NCBI GenBank assembly: GCA_964503595.1
Contig: CAZDAM010000055.1
Span: 1-23,604 of the forward strand
Source of the DNA: CAZDAM01 sp964503595
GTDB taxonomy: Bacteria > Muiribacteriota > UBA6191
Direction: 5' to 3'
Length of the DNA stretch: 23,604 nt
In this document: in pieces, positions 6,390 to 14,459 of the stretch
Layout of the letters: the number at the start of each line of letters is the position of its first letter
Numbering within the stretch: the first letter of the stretch is position 1
Translations under genes and position numbers: made by a program
The notes under the pieces: generated by a model
Told to the model about the DNA's origin: nothing
What the model saw: only the letters and a program-made list of their open reading frames with translations
Databases searched by the model: none

Positions 6390-7835
6390 ATGACAGCAGT
6401 TCGCACCCGCTTTGCTCCATCTCCAACAGGTTATGTGCATGTTGGATCTGTTCGTACCGCCCTCTATAATTATCTTTTTGCCCGTCATCATGGCGGGCAG
6501 TATCTCTTAAGAGTTGAGGACACCGATCAGAATCGCAAAGTGGAAGGGGCTGTAGAAAATCTTCTGAGCTCCATGCTCAAGCTTGGGATTCAACATGATG
6601 AAGGTCCGGATAATGGCGGCCCCTGTGGACCTTATTATCAGAGTCAGCGCCTTGAAATCTATCAGGAGCATATCAAGATCCTTCTTGAAAACAGGACAGC
6701 CTACCGCTGCTTCTGTTCTTCACAACGTCTGGATGAAATGCGCCAGGAGCAGCAGCTTCTGGGTCTGGCCCCAAAATACGATGGAACCTGCCGGGCTCTG
6801 ACTCCGGAAGAGTCAGAAAAACGGGCGGAGTCGGAAGAATTTGTGATCCGCATGAGGGTTCCGGATGATGAGCAGGTTGTGGTGGATGACATCATTCGGG
6901 GCAAGGTCGGATTCCAGTGCTCGGCGATTGATGATCAGGTTCTGATCAAATCAGACGGTTTCCCAACCTATCATTTTGCAAATGTTGTGGATGATCACAG
7001 TATGAATATCACCCATGTCATCCGTGGAGAAGAGTGGCTGCCGTCCACTCCCAAACACCTTCTGCTTTATCGCTTTTTGGGCTGGGAAGCCCCGGCTTTT
7101 GCTCATTTGCCCCTGCTTCTGAATCCGGATCGCAGCAAGCTGAGCAAGCGTCAGGGAGATGTTGCGGTAGAGGACTATTTCAAGGCAGGATATTTTGAGG
7201 AAACCCTGATCAATTTCCTGGCTCTTCTGGGCTGGCATCCATCTGATAACCGGGAGCTTTTCTCGCTGGAAGAACTCGTGACGGAATTTACCCTTGAGAG
7301 GGTCAGCAAGGCTGGTGCCGTTTTTGATCGGGAAAAGCTTGACTGGATGAATGCCCATTATCTCAGACACAACCTGAGTTATGAGCGTTATGTGGAAATC
7401 GTAAAGGATTATATTCCTGAAGAAAGCTACAGCCGTCTAGGCGATGAAAAGCTTGCCAAGGCATTGAATGCCATTCGTCCCAATCTGGAAAAACCTTCGG
7501 ATGTTGCCGAGCTTCTGCCGATTTTTTCGCGCCCACCAGAAGAGTTTGATCTGACAGGTGAAGAAGTTCAGGAAGTTTTGGGCTTTGAAACCAATGACAC
7601 TCTTTTTATGGCCATGGCTGAACTTTTGGAATCGGTTTCCGGTGATTTGAGTATGGGTGAATTCAAGACGCATTTGAAAACCGTTCAAAAGGAGCATAAG
7701 ATCAAGGGTAAGGCATTGTTCATGCCCATGAGAATCGCTCTTTCCGGCACCATGCACGGACCGGATCTGGCTCAGTTCGCTGAAATTCTGGGACGTGAGG
7801 AAATTGCGAAGCGGCTTCGGGGGATGGCAGCCTGA
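6390..7835 (+). CDS. gltX: Glutamyl-tRNA synthetase
   Basis: It charges tRNA-Glu with glutamate (class I synthetase, cytoplasm). From ATG 6390 the protein is 481 residues, typical for bacterial GltX. The start is RTRFAPSPTGYVHVGS, the HIGH-type motif with HVGS, and the KMSKS-type loop is KLSKRQG in the segment DRSKLSKRQGD. The Glu-binding RVEDTD segment and the HVIRGEEW stretch are present. The frame stays open upstream into pckA to 6207, but that is coincidental. AAGGTG at 6376-6381 is 8 bases from ATG 6390; ATG 6384, two codons earlier, is too close to it. It is followed after 13 bases by a small membrane-protein gene, likely in the same operon. Confidence 0.96.
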   Translation: MTAVRTRFAPSPTGYVHVGSVRTALYNYLFARHHGGQYLLRVEDTDQNRKVEGAVENLLSSMLKLGIQHDEGPDNGGPCGPYYQSQRLEIYQEHIKILLENRTAYRCFCSSQRLDEMRQEQQLLGLAPKYDGTCRALTPEESEKRAESEEFVIRMRVPDDEQVVVDDIIRGKVGFQCSAIDDQVLIKSDGFPTYHFANVVDDHSMNITHVIRGEEWLPSTPKHLLLYRFLGWEAPAFAHLPLLLNPDRSKLSKRQGDVAVEDYFKAGYFEETLINFLALLGWHPSDNRELFSLEELVTEFTLERVSKAGAVFDREKLDWMNAHYLRHNLSYERYVEIVKDYIPEESYSRLGDEKLAKALNAIRPNLEKPSDVAELLPIFSRPPEEFDLTGEEVQEVLGFETNDTLFMAMAELLESVSGDLSMGEFKTHLKTVQKEHKIKGKALFMPMRIALSGTMHGPDLAQFAEILGREEIAKRLRGMAA

Positions 7836-7848
7836 AAGGTTGAGCCGC

Positions 7849-8343
7849 ATGAAAAAATCCGATCTTGGCTGGATGATTCTGGTGCTGGTACTGGGCGGCA
7901 TTCTTTTCTTTGCCGTGACCGTGGATCGGCTTCCGGAAGCCTATTCCCGCTATCTTAAGGATGTGCAGATACTTCGGGCCCAGCATGAAGACATTATTTC
8001 CCAGCTGCAAGTCGAGCGGAATGAGGAAAAAAGACGGCTTCTGGCCCGCCGGTATGTTCTGGAGTCCCAGATCTGGGAAGCCGGGATTGCCGACTTCATC
8101 AGATATATGCAGAACCTGGGCTCCGAAGTTTTTCTGACAACCCGTAACAAAACCATGGTTGCCGGAAAAATGCATGAACTGAAAGGCTTTCAGAACCTGA
8201 TTGCCGAAACCCGTAAAATGCTTCATAACGCTATGGAAGGAAAGATCTCTGCCGAGCACAGAGCTCTTGGTTTCTGGGTTCCGGATGAAGGGCGGGAATT
8301 CGTCAAAAGTCTGAATGCCACGGCCAGAACTTCCAATCCATAA
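7849..8343 (+). CDS. Small single-pass membrane protein of unknown function
   Basis: The 164-residue protein is counted from ATG 7849, with AAAGG ahead of it; the open frame reaches further upstream into gltX. I do not recognise a family. It has a basic start (MKKSD), one membrane helix (about 7-24), and then a charged helical region (about 30-75) rich in Glu, Arg and Gln that could form a coiled coil, so the rest is probably periplasmic or a membrane-bound helical rod. It lies between gltX (13-base gap) and the desaturase gene (5-base gap), which suggests co-transcription but gives no clear functional clue. Confidence 0.7.
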   Translation: MKKSDLGWMILVLVLGGILFFAVTVDRLPEAYSRYLKDVQILRAQHEDIISQLQVERNEEKRRLLARRYVLESQIWEAGIADFIRYMQNLGSEVFLTTRNKTMVAGKMHELKGFQNLIAETRKMLHNAMEGKISAEHRALGFWVPDEGREFVKSLNATARTSNP

Positions 8344-8348
8344 GATTC

Positions 8349-9125
8349 ATGGGCTGGCAGAACTACTTCCTCTGGCTTCTGTTCCTAAGTCTTCTTGTTG
8401 CTGTTCTGGAGTTCTTCTTTGCCAGAAAGCCAATCGGGCGCTTCCGTCAGGGCTTTCTGACCGATCTCGGCTGGCTTGTTTTCAATGGAGAGATTTTCGG
8501 GATTTTTCTGGCAGCGGTACTTTTCGATTCCCTGCCTGTTTCTCAAGGCGAACTCCCTGGCTGGCTCGCTCCATTCTGGGCCCAGTTCCTTTCTGTTTTC
8601 GTGATGAAGGATTTCCTGGATTACTGGGTTCATATTCTGCTTCACCGGGTGGACTGGCTCTGGCAGTTCCATCGTCTCCATCACAGTGCAGAACAGATGG
8701 ACTTTCTGGTCTGCTTCCGCTTCCATTTCATGGAGACTATTGTCTATAAAACGGTTGCCTGGGTCATGTTCTTTCTTCTGGGACTTGATCCGGAACCCAT
8801 GTTTCTGGCCGCCGTTCTTTCCACTCTGATTGGTCATCTCAATCACGCCAATCTTGACTGGAGCTACGGGCCTCTGGGGTATATCTTCAACAATCCCCGT
8901 TTTCATGTATGGCATCATGAAGCTGTCACACGACCTGAAGATGTAGGAAATTTTGCCTTGAATCTGAGTCTTTGGGACCATATCTTCAGGACAGCCCGAA
9001 ACCCAGAAGGTGAGCCGGTGCTGGGACTTCCGGAATCTAATCCTTCAGAATGTCATCTCGGCCCGCTTTCCCGTCTGGTGATTGTCGGAGCCTGTTTTTT
9101 CTGGTTGTGGCAGAGTTTCAAATGA
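8349..9125 (+). CDS. Sterol desaturase / fatty acid hydroxylase family membrane enzyme
   Basis: This 258-residue integral membrane protein is likely a di-iron oxygenase. The histidine boxes of the superfamily are visible: HILLH (95-99), HRLHH (108-112), HLNH (163-166) and HVWHH (186-190). Hydrophobic segments precede the first box, from about 5-24 and 40-60, with another at about 133-160. The substrate (sterol, hopanoid, carotenoid or fatty acid) cannot be told from sequence. It begins 5 bases after the preceding gene without a clear ribosome site, suggesting translation coupled to that gene, and ends 10 bases before the cobalamin adenosyltransferase start. The family is clear; the reaction is not. 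Confidence 0.88.
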   Translation: MGWQNYFLWLLFLSLLVAVLEFFFARKPIGRFRQGFLTDLGWLVFNGEIFGIFLAAVLFDSLPVSQGELPGWLAPFWAQFLSVFVMKDFLDYWVHILLHRVDWLWQFHRLHHSAEQMDFLVCFRFHFMETIVYKTVAWVMFFLLGLDPEPMFLAAVLSTLIGHLNHANLDWSYGPLGYIFNNPRFHVWHHEAVTRPEDVGNFALNLSLWDHIFRTARNPEGEPVLGLPESNPSECHLGPLSRLVIVGACFFWLWQSFK

Positions 9126-9135
9126 ATGGAGAAAT

Positions 9136-9696
9136 ATGCGAATCACCCGTGTTTATACCCGATCCGGAGACAAAGGAACCACTGGACTTGGTGGGGGACA
9201 GAGGGTTCCCAAGGAAAGCCTGAGAATTAAAACTTATGGCACTGTTGATGAACTGAACAGTGTTATCGGGGTTGCCCTGAGCTGTGATCTGCATCCTGAA
9301 CTGATGCCGATTCTCAAGAATATCCAAAGTGAACTTTTCCGGCTTGGGTCGGATCTCTGTCTGCTTGAGGAAGACAAGATCCGCTTCAAACTGGAAGGTA
9401 TGCTTGAAAGACATGTCATTCACCTGGAAAGCCTTATGGATTCATGGGGAGAAAAACTCAAACCCCTGGAAGAATTCATTCTTCCGGGAGGAACCCAGGC
9501 TTCTGCCCACCTGCATGTTGCCAGAACAGTCTGTCGTCGCGCCGAAAGGCACGCCGTGGCTCTCAGTCACCAGGAAGAAATCGGCTCCTTCGTGGTTCCC
9601 TATCTGAACCGGCTTTCGGATTTTCTTTTTGTTGCGGCCCGTATGGAAAATTACCTGAAAGGAGAAGCTGATCTTTTCTGGGACAAGACCAGATAG
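9136..9696 (+). CDS. ATP:cob(I)alamin adenosyltransferase, PduO/MMAB type
   Basis: It transfers the adenosyl group of ATP to cob(I)alamin to make coenzyme B12. From ATG 9136 the protein is 186 residues, normal for single-domain PduO-type enzymes. The signature TRSGDKGTT (8-16) binds ATP, RIKTYGTVDELNSVIG follows, and the C-terminal RRAERHA and LNRLSDFLFVAAR segments are the conserved active-site helices. The upstream extension of the frame overlaps the desaturase gene and is not coding. GGAGA precedes the start closely. No other B12 gene or B12-dependent enzyme is in the window. It converges with the J-domain gene with only 8 bases between the stops. Confidence 0.93.
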   Translation: MRITRVYTRSGDKGTTGLGGGQRVPKESLRIKTYGTVDELNSVIGVALSCDLHPELMPILKNIQSELFRLGSDLCLLEEDKIRFKLEGMLERHVIHLESLMDSWGEKLKPLEEFILPGGTQASAHLHVARTVCRRAERHAVALSHQEEIGSFVVPYLNRLSDFLFVAARMENYLKGEADLFWDKTR

Positions 9697-9704
9697 CATG
9701 AACC

Positions 9705-10565
9705 TTATATTCCTTCCGCCAGGCATTTGAGAATGGTCTCAAGACGCTGATTGCCGATTTTGGGTTCAAATTGATCCAGAAGATGAATGATCCGCCTGCC
9801 GTCACTGACGGCTTTGTGGATCTGAACGACTGTTTCCAGGCGGGAATTCCCGCCTGGAACCCTGAGTCCTCTGGCGGTGAAAGTCTTCACCAGCCAGAGC
9901 CAGAGTCGAACGTATTCTTCGTCACTGTCTTCAGCGAATACGACCAGCTCTTCCTTGACACTCATCAGAGTGTAACTGAAAAGCCAGGCCTGATGGCTCT
10001 GTCTCAAATCGCCAAGAAGAATTCCTGCGTGGCGCAGGGCTTCATTGATGTCATTTCCCAGATGACTTAAGTCCGGAATCAGAAACTCGCGCACGGTTTC
10101 TCTGGCCTTGAGCCATTCCACCCCGTGACGGCGGCCTTTCTGGATGGTGAAAAGAGATTTGAGCAGGGGTTGATCGTCTGAAGTTTCCTCAAGCAGAATC
10201 TCTTCTGTACTCACTTCTTTTTCCGCGGCTCCAAAGCCAACGCGGACCTCTTCCCGGAATTCCTGCATGAGGGCTGCTTCTTCAGCATCAAGTGCCTTAC
10301 GGGTATAAAAAACACACTGGCAGGAGGGCTCAATCACTGGCCGTACAATCCGAAAGCGGGCACTGGCTTTCAGACTAAGGTCATAGGCCGCCTTAAGCCT
10401 TGGATCGCTTAGAATCGTCCAGGCTTCCTGAGCGGCCAGAAACTTCTGTTTATTGCCTTCGGGGACATCGGGGTGAAAGCGCCGGGCCATTACCCGCCAG
10501 GCTTTTTTGATTTCTTCCGGTGCCGGATTTTGAGTAAGGCCCAGAATTTCATAGTGATTCTGCAT
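9705..10565 (-). CDS. J-domain (DnaJ-like) protein with unrecognised C-terminal region
   Basis: The N-terminal J domain (about 3-65) begins HYEILGL and carries the HPD motif at 31-33, so it should stimulate an Hsp70 (DnaK). There is no Gly/Phe linker, zinc-finger region or classical substrate-binding domain, so it is a type III J protein. The remaining 220 residues have an acidic middle (EETSDDQP, EDSDEEY) and a helical end that I do not recognise. ATG 10565 is preceded by only a weak AGGA. It stands alone between convergent and divergent neighbours. A perfect 26-base palindrome lies in its C-terminal coding part (9834-9859). Confidence 0.85.
   Translation of the reverse strand: MQNHYEILGLTQNPAPEEIKKAWRVMARRFHPDVPEGNKQKFLAAQEAWTILSDPRLKAAYDLSLKASARFRIVRPVIEPSCQCVFYTRKALDAEEAALMQEFREEVRVGFGAAEKEVSTEEILLEETSDDQPLLKSLFTIQKGRRHGVEWLKARETVREFLIPDLSHLGNDINEALRHAGILLGDLRQSHQAWLFSYTLMSVKEELVVFAEDSDEEYVRLWLWLVKTFTARGLRVPGGNSRLETVVQIHKAVSDGRRIIHLLDQFEPKIGNQRLETILKCLAEGI
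9834..9859. repeat. Perfect 26-base palindrome inside the J-domain gene
   Basis: The half-site TTCCAGGCGGGAA is followed directly by its exact reverse complement TTCCCGCCTGGAA with no spacer. In the minus-strand gene it encodes a GGNSRLE-type segment. It is the longest perfect palindrome I noticed in the window; I found no second copy by eye. Confidence 0.8.
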
Positions 10566-10678
10566 AGGAATTCATCCTATTGTCAGAACAAAGGGAAGTC
10601 AAAAATCCGGAAGGGATCGACGCTGGATTATGGCAATTTTTTGTGTGTGCGGGTAGAATCATACTGTTTTGAACTGTA

Positions 10679-10705
10679 TTGCCTTTCGGTGCGGTTTCGT
10701 ATTAT
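10679..10705 (+). promoter_or_regulatory. Weak candidate promoter for sdhCAB
   Basis: TTGCCT (10679-10684, four of six to -35) and TATTAT (10700-10705, five of six to -10) are spaced 15 bases apart, shorter than ideal. The implied leader is about 115 bases. It contains an AGAGCCA...TGGCTCT inverted repeat (10774-10805) just before the sdhC ribosome site. Confidence 0.3.
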
Positions 10706-10825
10706 TTTCCCGGTGGTTTACCGGTTTTTTCTGGACAGTTCCCGACAACTGCCCACGCAGCTTATTACATGGGAGAGCCACCATTTCTTTTTGGATTCTG
10801 GCTCTTCAGGACAGGAGAGGACTTC

Positions 10826-11494
10826 ATGGACTGGATTATCAGGTACTGCTCTTCCTCCGTTGGAAAAAAGCAGTTGCTTGCCCTGAGCGGGGCCGGCCTT
10901 CTGGGTTTTCTGGTTGCCCACCTTGCGGGGAATCTGCTTTTCTTCGCGGGCCCGGACGTATTCAATAAATATGGTCATATGCTGACCAGCAATCCCGCTC
11001 TACCTCTGGCCGAGGCCGGTCTGCTGGGCATTTTTGTGGTGCATGTGATTCTCGCCATCAAGCTTTCAGCAGAAAACAAAATGGCCAGGCCCACTGAATA
11101 TGCTGCATCTCTTTGTGCGCCTTATTCCCGCTTTACCGCCAGAACCATGATTTTTACTGGACTTCTGACTGCCGCTTTCATTGTGTTTCATATCGTGACC
11201 ATGAAGTTTGGCCCCTATTATGAAATTGTTGTAGAAGGCCAAAAAATCCGGGATCTGTATCTTCTGATGGTGGAAACCTTCACCAACCACGGCTATCTCG
11301 GATTTTATGTGTTTTGTATGATTGTTCTGGGTTTTCACCTAAACCATGGTTTCTGGAGTGCCTGCCAGACACTTGGTCTGAGCCATCCCCGCTACAATCA
11401 TATTCTGCGCGGACTCTCCGGACTGCTTTCCTTCGGTCTGGCCGGCGGGTTTGCTCTGGTAGCTGTTTTTGCCAGCTTCCAAGGAGGACATTGA
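10826..11494 (+). CDS. sdhC: Succinate dehydrogenase / fumarate reductase cytochrome b558 subunit
   Basis: This is the membrane anchor that carries haem b and hands electrons between the Fe-S subunit and quinone. From ATG 10826 the protein has 222 residues and about five membrane helices. The start is fixed by AGGAGAGG upstream and by MDWIIRYCSSSVGKKQLLALSG, the usual opening of the b558 family; the frame extends upstream to 10679 but that part does not look coding. Candidate haem-ligand histidines lie in AHLAGN, VHVILA, FHIVT and HLNHGFW. There is no separate sdhD, as expected for this two-haem, single-anchor class. It is the first gene of sdhCAB and ends one base before sdhA. Confidence 0.93.
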   Translation: MDWIIRYCSSSVGKKQLLALSGAGLLGFLVAHLAGNLLFFAGPDVFNKYGHMLTSNPALPLAEAGLLGIFVVHVILAIKLSAENKMARPTEYAASLCAPYSRFTARTMIFTGLLTAAFIVFHIVTMKFGPYYEIVVEGQKIRDLYLLMVETFTNHGYLGFYVFCMIVLGFHLNHGFWSACQTLGLSHPRYNHILRGLSGLLSFGLAGGFALVAVFASFQGGH

Positions 11495-11495
11495 G

Positions 11496-13427
11496 ATGGA
11501 CATCAAAATCGGACAAGAGCTGGATGGCCGCACCCCAGGAGGGGATCTGGCGACAAAATGGACCCAGCACAAATTTCACTCCAAGCTGGTCAATCCAGCC
11601 AATCGCCGTAAATTTCATGTCATCGTGGTAGGGACCGGTCTGGCCGGAGCTTCTGCGGCGGCCACACTATCCGAGCAGGGGTATCAGGTGTCGGCATTCT
11701 GTTACCAGGATTCTCCCCGCCGGGCCCACTCCATTGCCGCTCAGGGGGGTATCAACGGGGCAAAGAACTATCAGAATGACGGGGACAGTGTTTTCCGCCT
11801 TTTCTATGACACCATCAAGGGTGGAGACTTCCGCAGCCGCGAAGCCAATGTGCATCGCCTGGCCGAAGTCAGCGTCAATATCATCGATCAGTGTGTGGCT
11901 CAGGGAGTTCCCTTTGCCCGTGAATACGGCGGACTTCTGGCCAATCGCTCCTTTGGTGGTGCCCAGGTTTCCCGTACTTTCTATGCCCGCGGTCAGACAG
12001 GACAGCAGCTGCTTTTAGGGGCCTACTCGGCTTTGATGAAACAGGTGGCCTCCGGTGGAGTCAAACTTTATACTCGCCGCGAAATGGTGGATCTGGTCGT
12101 TGTCAACGATCGGGCCCGGGGCATCATTGTCCGCAACATGCTGAGCGGTGAGTTTGAGCGCTACAGTGCCGATGCCGTGCTTCTGTGTACTGGTGGATAC
12201 GGCAATGTGTTCTATCTTTCCACCAACGCCAAGGGTTGTAATGTCACAGCAGCCTGGAGGGCTCACAAACGTGGAGCCTATTTTGCCAATCCCTGTTATA
12301 CCCAGATTCACCCGACCTGTATCCCGGTTTCCGGAGATCATCAATCCAAACTGACCCTGATGTCAGAATCCCTGAGAAATGATGGTCGTGTCTGGGTGCC
12401 GAACCAGGAAGGGGATAACCGTAAGGCCTCTGAAATTCCTGAAGGGGAAAGAGACTATTATCTGGAACGCTACTATCCATCCTTCGGAAACCTGGCCCCC
12501 CGTGATATTTCTTCCCGCCGGGCCAAGGAAGCCTGTGATGAAGGCAGGGGCGTAGGTGCCACGAAGCAGGCGGTTTATCTGGATTTCCGCGACGCCATCA
12601 ACCGTGTAGGTGAGCCTGTAATCCGGGATCGTTACGGAAATCTGTTTGATATGTACGAGCGGATCACAGGAGAAAGCCCTTACAAGGTACCCATGCGGAT
12701 CTATCCGGCAGTCCACTACACTATGGGTGGTCTCTGGGTAGATTACAATCTGATGTCCAATCTTAAGGGACTGCATGTTCTCGGGGAAGCCAACTTTTCG
12801 GATCACGGCGCCAATCGTCTTGGTGCAAGTGCCCTGATGCAGGGTCTGGCCGATGGTTACTTCGTCGTTCCCTACACTTTGGCGACTTATTTCGGTGCTG
12901 AAAAACTGGATGCCGTGAATACGGATCATCAGGCTTTCAATGATGCGGAAAAAGAAGCCAGGGAGAGGTTTGGCACACTCCTTGGAATTCAGGGCAGTCG
13001 TTCGGTCGATTCTTTCCACAAGGAACTGGGCAAGCTCCTCTGGGATAAGTGTGGCATGACCCGCTCCAAGGAATCTCTTCAGGAAGCCCTCAAGCGCATT
13101 CCGGAAATCCGTGCTGAATTCTGGGAGAATGTCAAGGTTACCGGCAATGGAGTCGGTCTCAACCAGGATCTGGAGAAAGCCGGACGTGTCGCCGACTTCA
13201 TGGAATTCGCCGAAACACTGGTGACTGATGCCCTCATCCGGGAAGAGTCCTGTGGAGGTCACTTCCGCGTCGAGCATCGTACCGATGAAGATGAAGCCAA
13301 ACGTGATGACGAAAATTTCTGCCATGCATCGGCCTGGGAATTTCAGGGAGTGGATACAACTCCCGTTCTGCACAAGGAGCCTCTGATATTTGAAAATGTT
13401 CAACTGGGTACAAGGAGCTACAAATGA
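11496..13427 (+). CDS. sdhA: Succinate dehydrogenase / fumarate reductase flavoprotein subunit
   Basis: This 643-residue subunit oxidises succinate to fumarate, or the reverse. The start is ATG 11496, eight bases after AAGGAGG; the frame runs open to 11469 inside sdhC but lacks a ribosome site there. The FAD dinucleotide fold is GTGLAG (46-51), and the covalent FAD histidine is H78 in RAHSIAAQGG. Active-site stretches HPTCIP, RIYPAVHYTMGGL and GEANFSDHGANRLGASAL are all visible. The length and the b558-type anchor match the Bacteroidetes, Chlamydiae and deltaproteobacterial class rather than the E. coli type. Direction of the reaction in the cell cannot be told. Its stop overlaps the sdhB start by four bases. 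Confidence 0.96.
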   Translation: MDIKIGQELDGRTPGGDLATKWTQHKFHSKLVNPANRRKFHVIVVGTGLAGASAAATLSEQGYQVSAFCYQDSPRRAHSIAAQGGINGAKNYQNDGDSVFRLFYDTIKGGDFRSREANVHRLAEVSVNIIDQCVAQGVPFAREYGGLLANRSFGGAQVSRTFYARGQTGQQLLLGAYSALMKQVASGGVKLYTRREMVDLVVVNDRARGIIVRNMLSGEFERYSADAVLLCTGGYGNVFYLSTNAKGCNVTAAWRAHKRGAYFANPCYTQIHPTCIPVSGDHQSKLTLMSESLRNDGRVWVPNQEGDNRKASEIPEGERDYYLERYYPSFGNLAPRDISSRRAKEACDEGRGVGATKQAVYLDFRDAINRVGEPVIRDRYGNLFDMYERITGESPYKVPMRIYPAVHYTMGGLWVDYNLMSNLKGLHVLGEANFSDHGANRLGASALMQGLADGYFVVPYTLATYFGAEKLDAVNTDHQAFNDAEKEARERFGTLLGIQGSRSVDSFHKELGKLLWDKCGMTRSKESLQEALKRIPEIRAEFWENVKVTGNGVGLNQDLEKAGRVADFMEFAETLVTDALIREESCGGHFRVEHRTDEDEAKRDDENFCHASAWEFQGVDTTPVLHKEPLIFENVQLGTRSYK

Positions 13428-14194
13428 GCCATGGTACTTCCCTGAATCTGACCTTGAAAGTCTGGCGGCAGAAGGATGCTAACACCGCTGGTCGTTTTGA
13501 AACCTACGAAGCCCATGACATCTCCACGGACATGTCCTTTCTGGAAATGCTGGATGTCATCAATGAGCGCCTGATTCATCAGGGCAAGGAATCAATTGCC
13601 TTTGATCATGACTGCCGCGAGGGAATCTGCGGTATGTGTTCTCTGGTCATCAATGGAATTCCTCATGGTCCTGAAAAGGCTACGACAGCCTGTCAGCTTC
13701 ACATGCGAAGTTTTGATGATGGAGAAACCATCTGGATTGAACCCTGGAGAGCCAAGGCTTTCCCGGTCCTGAAAGATCTGGTTGTCGATCGTAGTGCTCT
13801 GGATCGCATCATTGAAGCTGGCGGATATGTTTCCATCAGTACCGGTGGCGTACCGGATGCCAATGCCACCCCGATTTCCAAGAGCATTGCTGATCAAGCG
13901 ATGGATGCAGCTCAGTGTATCGGATGTGGAGCCTGTGTCGCGGCCTGCAAGAATTCCTCAGCCATGCTTTTTGTTTCTGCCAAGGTAGCCCATCTGGGAA
14001 TCCTTCCTCAGGGACAGCCTGAGCGGGATCGCCGTGTTCTGAATATGGTGAAGACCATGGATGAAGCCGGCTTTGGCAACTGCTCCAATACAGAAGTCTG
14101 TGAAGCAGCCTGTCCTAAGGAAATCTCGGTTAGTAACATTGCACGTCTGAACCGGGATTATCTCAAAGCCAGCCTGTCTTCTGACGAAGTTTGA
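13424..14194 (+). CDS. sdhB: Succinate dehydrogenase / fumarate reductase iron-sulfur subunit
   Basis: It carries electrons from the flavoprotein to the b558 anchor through three Fe-S clusters. The 256-residue protein has the [2Fe-2S] set C64, C69, C72 and C90 (DHDCREGICGMC...). The ferredoxin-type set begins CIGCGACVAACKN, and a last group NCSNTEVCEAACPKEI completes the [4Fe-4S] and [3Fe-4S] sites. The ATGA overlap with sdhA and the AAGGAG ahead of it indicate translational coupling. The operon ends at the terminator 25 bases downstream. Confidence 0.96.
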   Translation: MSHGTSLNLTLKVWRQKDANTAGRFETYEAHDISTDMSFLEMLDVINERLIHQGKESIAFDHDCREGICGMCSLVINGIPHGPEKATTACQLHMRSFDDGETIWIEPWRAKAFPVLKDLVVDRSALDRIIEAGGYVSISTGGVPDANATPISKSIADQAMDAAQCIGCGACVAACKNSSAMLFVSAKVAHLGILPQGQPERDRRVLNMVKTMDEAGFGNCSNTEVCEAACPKEISVSNIARLNRDYLKASLSSDEV

Positions 14195-14218
14195 TACAGA
14201 CTGTTGGCACAAAAGTCA

Positions 14219-14241
14219 GCCCCGCTTCAGCGGGGTTTTTT
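14219..14241 (+). terminator. Intrinsic terminator of sdhCAB
   Basis: A stem CCCCGC (14220-14225) and GCGGGG (14230-14235) closes a TTCA tetraloop and is followed directly by six T. It lies 25 bases after the sdhB stop and is a textbook Rho-independent terminator. Confidence 0.93.
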
Positions 14242-14459
14242 GCTATCCTGAAAATCTGGACGGAATACTGCAGTGGATTATCCGGGATGAGCTTGAACTT
14301 CTCTGTTTCTGGTTTTTACCCTCTTGTATAATTATCAGAAAATTTGGATGATTTTTTACTGTCTTTTGTTCTGATATATACTGCTGGCTTTTCTATGCGG
14401 ATGGGGACAGGTCCGTTTCTGTACATGTTTGTTCGAGTTCACTGAACAACCTGAGAATA
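14242..14459. other. AT-rich intergenic region without a gene
   Basis: I see no coding frame or RNA gene. It contains two -10-like hexamers on the plus strand, TATAAT (near 14325) and TATACT (near 14377), without good -35 partners or any plus-strand gene downstream. A small palindrome, GTTCA-C-TGAAC, lies near the ATP-grasp stop. Confidence 0.4.

Noticed and set aside
10631..10646. Sigma-54-like TGGCA...TTG sequence upstream of sdhC
   Set aside because: The -12 GC dinucleotide is missing at the required spacing.
12363..13403. Minus-strand open frame (346 codons) opposite sdhA
   Set aside because: It is a shadow of sdhA; no motif or ribosome site supports it.
14437..14447. Small palindrome GTTCA-C-TGAAC downstream of the ATP-grasp stop
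   Set aside because: It is too short to be significant and has no T-run to act as a terminator.
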